Assembly (NCBI GenBank): GCA_036939755.1
Contig: JALLAZ010001140.1
Location: forward strand, 1-10,060
Length of the DNA stretch: 10,060 bases
Source: Stephanodiscus triporus
Taxonomy: Eukaryota > Bacillariophyta > Thalassiosirophyceae > Thalassiosirales > Thalassiosiraceae
Direction of reading: 5' to 3'
Shown: in pieces, positions 6,481 through 10,060 of the stretch
How the letters are laid out: each line of letters starts with the position of its first letter
How positions within the stretch are numbered: the stretch's first letter is position 1
Notes under the pieces: generated by a model
The model's input: the letters and a program-made list of their open reading frames with translations, nothing else
Told to the model about the DNA's origin: nothing
Databases searched by the model: none
Made by a program: the position numbers and the translations under genes

Positions 6481-7542
6481 TTACATGTATGTCACCTTGA
6501 AGCTGCTGCGGATCCGCCGCAAGTCAGAGTTGGCCATCTTCCACTCATCTTTATTGCACTCAACGACACAACACATGAGAGTCCCACTCTTATCCCCGTC
6601 ATTATTTTTTAACACTGTCGCCGATACCAAGAATATACTGTCGTACGGGCAGAAACCAAGTCCCAAGTTCTCTTTATTTCCCTCCATATAACCTGGGCAT
6701 TGAGCGGGTGCAAAAGCAAGGTCGAATTCATAATAAATCTGTTCGTCCAACTGTCCCTTTTCTTTAAGGCTTTCTATGGGCTTGCGCACCGTCCGCCCGC
6801 TGATCAGATCTGCCTTTTGCACCCCTTTGTCAAAGTAGTTGTTGGAAATATGATCCATGAAGAGCGATTTCGCAACCCCAGTCTTCGAAGCTTTCTCCAA
6901 AGTGGTCATATCAAGATCATTCGTTGATATCGAGTAGACAGTGATACGGTTGCATGCTTTGCCATTTTTTCCCTCCGATGAGTCGTAGTAAAGTGGAAGT
7001 TGAGGTGATTTATTTAGATTCCATTTCAGAGGGAGATTGTATGAAGCTTTCAGGCTGGTTGCTGCATCCGTAACCGAAGAGGTTGGCTGCACCCCATCCA
7101 CAGCAATGTTGATGTTGATCCCATCTGTATAGGATGGAATCGAAAACGACAAGTCAACCGCCTTTTCTTGAGCTTCCACCACCATACTTGAGTTGCGAAG
7201 GGAGCCATCGGGGTTGAATAGCTGGCTCGTTAGATCTCCTTCTGCGCCACGCTTATAAATAATATCATCTTCAGCATTTGTGATGGATGGAAATGAGGCT
7301 ACGGAAGCTGCTGAGATGAGAGTTGTTTCTCCCAGCAATTGCAACACAAAGTCTCGTCGCTTTAGAGGGACTTCTGATAAAGCGCTGGTAGAGACGGCGC
7401 AGCCATCGTCGCGGTCTTGAGTTGATAGAAAACCAGCTGTGAATGATGATCGTCGTGCTACTGATGAGATCGTAGCGCGAAATGCCCAAGTCTGCGAAAC
7501 AGAGTCGGCAGCATAGAGGAGGAGGGCTTGGGGGATCTTCAT
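6481..7542 (-). CDS. PsbP-like thylakoid lumen protein with signal, transit and twin-arginine targeting
   Basis: A single-exon frame of 353 residues. Residues 1-20 form a weak signal peptide (PQALLLYAA) ending in W-A-F-R-A, with Phe 21 at the position of the diatom ASAFAP-type Phe. A Ser/Thr/Arg-rich, acid-poor transit segment follows to about 42. K-R-R-D-F at 61-65, a hydrophobic run (VLQLLGETTLISAASVAS) and T-N-A before Glu 91 make a twin-arginine thylakoid signal. The mature part (about 91-353) ends like the PsbP fold: Y-Y-E-F-D near 270, F-L-V-S-A-T-V near 304, and D-L-R-R-I-R-S-S-F-K-V at 340-350. PsbP and PsbP-like proteins support assembly or function of photosystem II or NDH. The domain call rests mainly on the C-terminal third plus the lumen targeting, and I cannot tell which PsbP subfamily it is. 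The promoter is shared with the Tim13-like gene. Confidence 0.65.
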   Translation of the reverse strand: MKIPQALLLYAADSVSQTWAFRATISSVARRSSFTAGFLSTQDRDDGCAVSTSALSEVPLKRRDFVLQLLGETTLISAASVASFPSITNAEDDIIYKRGAEGDLTSQLFNPDGSLRNSSMVVEAQEKAVDLSFSIPSYTDGININIAVDGVQPTSSVTDAATSLKASYNLPLKWNLNKSPQLPLYYDSSEGKNGKACNRITVYSISTNDLDMTTLEKASKTGVAKSLFMDHISNNYFDKGVQKADLISGRTVRKPIESLKEKGQLDEQIYYEFDLAFAPAQCPGYMEGNKENLGLGFCPYDSIFLVSATVLKNNDGDKSGTLMCCVVECNKDEWKMANSDLRRIRSSFKVTYM

Positions 7543-7735
7543 GATTGTTACTCTATCTCTTTGTCCGGTCGAGGTCGAGAGTTAGCTACGACAGACGGCG
7601 GTTTCATGTGTCTCCGCAGAACCACAACTCCAGAACAGCAGGTCGTTATTGAGAACAGCGCTTGCATTGGCCGGGAGGGAAAACCTACTATCATCCCTTT
7701 ATTTTCATCTTGATATCTCCAATATCACTATCACC
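7543..7735. promoter_or_regulatory. Short divergent promoter region between PsbP-like and Tim13-like genes
   Basis: Only 193 bases separate the two divergent ATG codons, so both genes must share this region, which includes both leaders. No TATA box or palindrome stands out. A plus-strand reading frame open through part of it has only a TTG at 7649 as a possible start and is judged to be leader sequence. Confidence 0.4.
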
Positions 7736-8110
7736 ATGCCATTTTGGTCTCGCGGATCTGAGGCTAAATCCCAAGACTCAAAAGACTTCACAAGTGATGA
7801 TCTTTCGTCATTCTCCGCCGATACCAACTTCGCCTCCTCGGTCGGCGACGATACCCTCATGACATCCGCCACTGGACTGGGCGACATGCAGCAGTTCTCA
7901 TTGGCCCTGAGACAGCAAATGATGGTACAAACCGTCATCAACACGCTGACCGATAAGGCGTTCGAAAAGTGCATCACCGGAAAACCCGGAGATAGCTTGA
8001 GCGGGAAGGAGGCGGCATGTGTGAATGCTACGGTTTGTAAATGGTTGGATACGAACGAATTCATTAATGGAAGGATGGCGAGGAAACTAGGAGGGGGTGG
8101 TCAAATTTAA
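7736..8110 (+). CDS. TIM13: Tim13-like small Tim chaperone with degenerate twin CX3C motif
   Basis: The product is 124 residues. I chose the ATG at 7736 (context CACCATG); the frame is open further upstream but has no ATG there. Residues 1-50 are a Ser/Asp-rich, probably disordered extension. From about 55 the pattern is that of the Tim8/Tim13 family: a helix (ALRQQMMVQTVINTLTDKAF), then K-C-I-T-G-K-P-G-D-S-L, which matches the Tim13 loop, then a second helix. Small Tims form hexameric chaperones that carry hydrophobic precursors across the mitochondrial intermembrane space. Normally two CX3C pairs make two disulfides. Here the first Cys is Ala 75, Cys 79 and Cys 95 are kept, and the fourth position is Thr 99 with a Cys at 101. 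Only one of the two canonical disulfides, at most, could form as usual. The reading frame is clean, so this is not an obvious frameshift. Confidence 0.75.
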   Translation: MPFWSRGSEAKSQDSKDFTSDDLSSFSADTNFASSVGDDTLMTSATGLGDMQQFSLALRQQMMVQTVINTLTDKAFEKCITGKPGDSLSGKEAACVNATVCKWLDTNEFINGRMARKLGGGGQI

Positions 8111-8499
8111 TCGTGAACACTAAATTGGAATGCTGGAAACAACAAACTCGTGGAGTGTGGCGAAAATTTTCACGATTGGTAGTGTAATGTTATAAGTTGT
8201 TGTCTATTGCTCTCTCTGATACGGCATCACCTGCCGCCTTCACATCTCGTTATACTCAACGACTGCAAAGTGGGGGGTGATGTATTCTCGCGCGACAGCT
8301 CTGATTGAGTTCAATTACAGAAGTATCACTTCCAATGTGTTTTTAACCATCTTTTCCGATGTGGCCGAGTACACATGAAGCTGCGAGAAAGGTGCTGAGA
8401 ACCTAGCGGTAAGAAAATAGGAGATTTTTTTTTGACGCCGCAAAAACGAAGACCGTGGTAATTGTAGTTCAAGACAAGATTACAAAGCGTCTTAGAAAT
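8111..8499. other. Convergent intergenic region between Tim13-like and FAD4-like genes
   Basis: This 389-base stretch lies between two facing genes. A TGTAA word is at 8183-8187, soon after the Tim13-like stop. A T run is at about 8424-8433. A TGGCCGAGT word near 8362 resembles a tRNA A box, but no B box or acceptor-stem pairing follows. I see no gene or repeat. Confidence 0.4.
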
Positions 8500-9691
8500 T
8501 TACTCCAATAATCGATAATTTCCTCGCAAAGTCCTCTCTCTCAACTTAGGATCCAACTTCCATGCATTGCTTTCCACACCATTCAACTCGTACACCCGAT
8601 GTTCCATCCACCGGAAAAAACCGCTCCTGTCCAAGGTCTCGTTACACAGTCCGGACACGATGCAGTAATTTCCATCATATGGCGCAAGGTGATGTTGCGC
8701 GTGCGGCACGCGACCAATGCTGACGCCCAGGTCCTGCAGCGTATTAACCCAACTCGGAACCTCGCTCTTTGTCATGTGCGACCATTTGTGGAGTTCCTGC
8801 GATAATATTTCAATGGCGCAGAAGATCGCGAAGAATAAGGAGACTGTGAATATTTGAGAAGCGGAGTTATGCAACAGTAAGACACGGAATCCAATGAACG
8901 AAAAGGAAAACACCCCAGATTGGACGGTGCCGATATGCATGTAGGTGGAACTCACTCGTCGGATTCTCCGGACCAGCGATGAGAGTAATTGCGGCGACCG
9001 TCGGCACACCGAACGGGATGCACAGCTTCCAAACATTATTGCAAAACCCGCGGTAGGTGATGGTCCACGGCGCCGAATGATGTCCCTGGAATGCGGCGAT
9101 GATATTTCCCATCACCGGGGTGCGTCCGTTGCCGTAGTTGTCCACGGACCAGTGGAAGACGCCGCTTCCGAAGTCGGCTAATATCCAGCTGGCGATCACG
9201 GTGGCGATGGAAGTCATAGCGGTCAACTCGACGTTGCCATCCATCTGAAGGAGGAGGTTGTGTATCGCATTGGCCGCGAAGAATGCATGACCCGCGAATG
9301 TGGCAGAGACGATGCCCACCTGCTGCGGCGTCGTCTCGAGCGAGTCTCCCTCGACAACTATATTTGCATCCTTTCCCTTGGGACGCTCCAGTCCTGAACC
9401 GTTGAGGCCAAAGACGAACCCGTCGTCAAGATAACTCCTCTGGCGGTTCACTTCCTCGTTGGTGCTAGTTTGGGAGATGTACCCTTGCAGTTCCTTCTCG
9501 TCGGTGAACTGCAGTTGCTTCGATTGTGAAGCCATTTTTTCTGAATCTTTGACAAGGGATGATAGCAATGATGTGGCTGATAGTTCACAACGTGAAGATG
9601 ATTGCATGGGCGATTCGGGAAATGTGAACGCAAAACATTTCGTCGATAAAGGAGAAGTTGCCAGAATCGCACTGATGCAGAGGAACTTCAT
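8500..9691 (-). CDS. FAD4: FAD4-like desaturase (phosphatidylglycerol palmitate delta-3 trans type), plastid, two exons
   Basis: Exon 1 is 9691-8956 and exon 2 is 8843-8500, with a 112-base phase-1 intron (8844-8955, donor GTGAGT, acceptor TTCACAG), giving 359 residues. The family (FAD4, TMEM189/Kua, CarF) has a histidine-rich di-metal site. Visible histidines are H180 in F-H-W-S-V-D-N, H204/H205 in F-Q-G-H-H-S-A-P-W, H264 and H268 in E-L-H-K-W-S-H, and H293/H296/H297 in P-H-A-Q-H-H. The runs A-F-Q-G-H-H, P-W-T-I-T and N-Y-C-I-V-S-G fit plant FAD4, which makes the trans-3 hexadecenoic acid of plastid phosphatidylglycerol, better than TMEM189 plasmanyl desaturase. Hydrophobic segments lie near 126-150, 157-175, 222-240 and 246-260. 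The N-terminus is a signal peptide followed by K-C-F-A-F-T-F-P, an ASAFAP-like site with Phe 22, so plastid import through the ER is expected. Residues 30-120 are poorly conserved in appearance. Confidence 0.85.
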
Positions 9692-10060
9692 GGTACGAGA
9701 AGATTCGCGGCGAGTGTTTTATATCATCAAACTGCAGCTTGTTGTGAGTGTAAACTTGGGTGGTGTTTTGTCAAAAGCACACCGACCGACGTTGAGATGA
9801 TGGAAATATAATAAAATGAACAAACAACAAACGTTACTGGGATCGGACCAACACATGGCCACTCATGGCTTTGTTCTTCCGTTTCCCTCGTGCTGCGTCA
9901 GCTATTATTTCTTACTCCTACGTAGGTAGAACAGATGCGGTATCTACTCCTGCATAGTCCTCACGACCTCTATCGTACAACTTAGAGTACTTCTGTGGGG
10001 TAAAACTAAGACTGTATTCTAAAACGTCGTGTTTTATATTTGGCGGGAAGGCCTTGACGT
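9692..10060. promoter_or_regulatory. Right-edge intergenic region: FAD4-like promoter and probably the promoter of a plus-strand neighbour
   Basis: No gene is supported in these 369 bases. On the minus strand a TATAAAA word is at 9717-9723, about 26 bases from the FAD4-like ATG, close enough to imply a very short leader if it is used. Further right are the palindrome CCTACGTAGG (9917-9926), GTAGGTAGAACA (9922-9933), and TTTGGCGGGAA (10039-10049), which fits the E2F consensus. Strand alternation predicts a plus-strand gene beyond the edge. Confidence 0.4.
10039..10049 (+). promoter_or_regulatory. E2F-type site TTTGGCGGGAA
   Basis: The eleven bases match the E2F/DP consensus TTTSGCGSGAA exactly. 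In plants and animals such sites lie upstream of S-phase and DNA replication genes. It lies 347 bases from the FAD4-like ATG and at the very edge of the window, so it more likely serves the next gene. Function is inferred from sequence only. Confidence 0.4.

Noticed and set aside
7649..7735. N-terminal extension of the Tim13-like protein
   Set aside because: The extension has no ATG (only TTG at 7649), whereas 7736 has an ATG in a good context and gives a normal small-Tim length plus a short tail.
8340..8410. tRNA-like A box (TGGCCGAGT) near 8362
   Set aside because: No GGTTC-type B box, no acceptor or anticodon stem pairing could be found in the following bases.
8867..9036. Overlapping minus-strand frames as two separate genes at 8500-9036 and 8867-9691
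   Set aside because: A GTGAGT donor and TTCACAG acceptor join them in phase into one continuous FAD4-like protein with all expected histidines.

Overview
The window looks like nuclear DNA of a secondary-plastid alga, most likely a diatom or a close stramenopile relative. Three things point there. Genes are interrupted by short GT-AG introns of 67 to 234 bases. Two genes carry an N-terminal signal peptide followed by a Phe at the expected cleavage point (A-F-R and A-F-T), which resembles the ASAFAP motif of diatom plastid preproteins. Two predicted products are plastid proteins: a FAD4-type phosphatidylglycerol desaturase and a Tat-targeted, PsbP-like thylakoid lumen protein. The taxonomic call is inference from these traits; there is no marker gene.

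Six genes fill the window and alternate in strand without exception (+ - + - + -), so every intergenic space is either a shared divergent promoter region or a shared convergent 3' end. From left to right: (1) 279-2714 (+), a CYP59/PPIL4/Rct1-type nuclear cyclophilin with an RRM, an RGG region and an RS tail, in two exons, with many trinucleotide-repeat tracts; (2) 2865-4313 (-), a HemK/PrmC-type glutamine methyltransferase of organellar release factors; (3) 4597-6241 (+), a BioD-like P-loop protein related to the N-terminal part of some phosphotransacetylases, in six exons including a 21-base microexon; (4) 6481-7542 (-), a PsbP-like lumen protein with a signal peptide, transit peptide and twin-arginine signal; (5) 7736-8110 (+), a small Tim13-like mitochondrial intermembrane-space chaperone with a broken twin CX3C motif; (6) 8500-9691 (-), a FAD4-like desaturase in two exons.

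The genes do not form a pathway. Three products probably go to the plastid or mitochondrion in ways that can be read from the N-terminus (PsbP-like, FAD4-like, BioD-like), HemK is expected in an organelle, Tim13 is expected in the mitochondrion, and the cyclophilin is expected in the nucleus. The left 2.7 kb is rich in G+C and in GAC, CGT, GCG and GGN repeats; the right part is more balanced in composition.

I found no transposon, CRISPR array, rRNA or convincing tRNA. The points most worth a second look are the frame-preserving microexon in the P-loop gene (with a competing upstream acceptor that would bring in a stop), the degenerate cysteine motif in the Tim13-like protein, the Asp and Arg runs built from an inverted pair of one repeat, and a set of short words and palindromes shared by separate intergenic regions.
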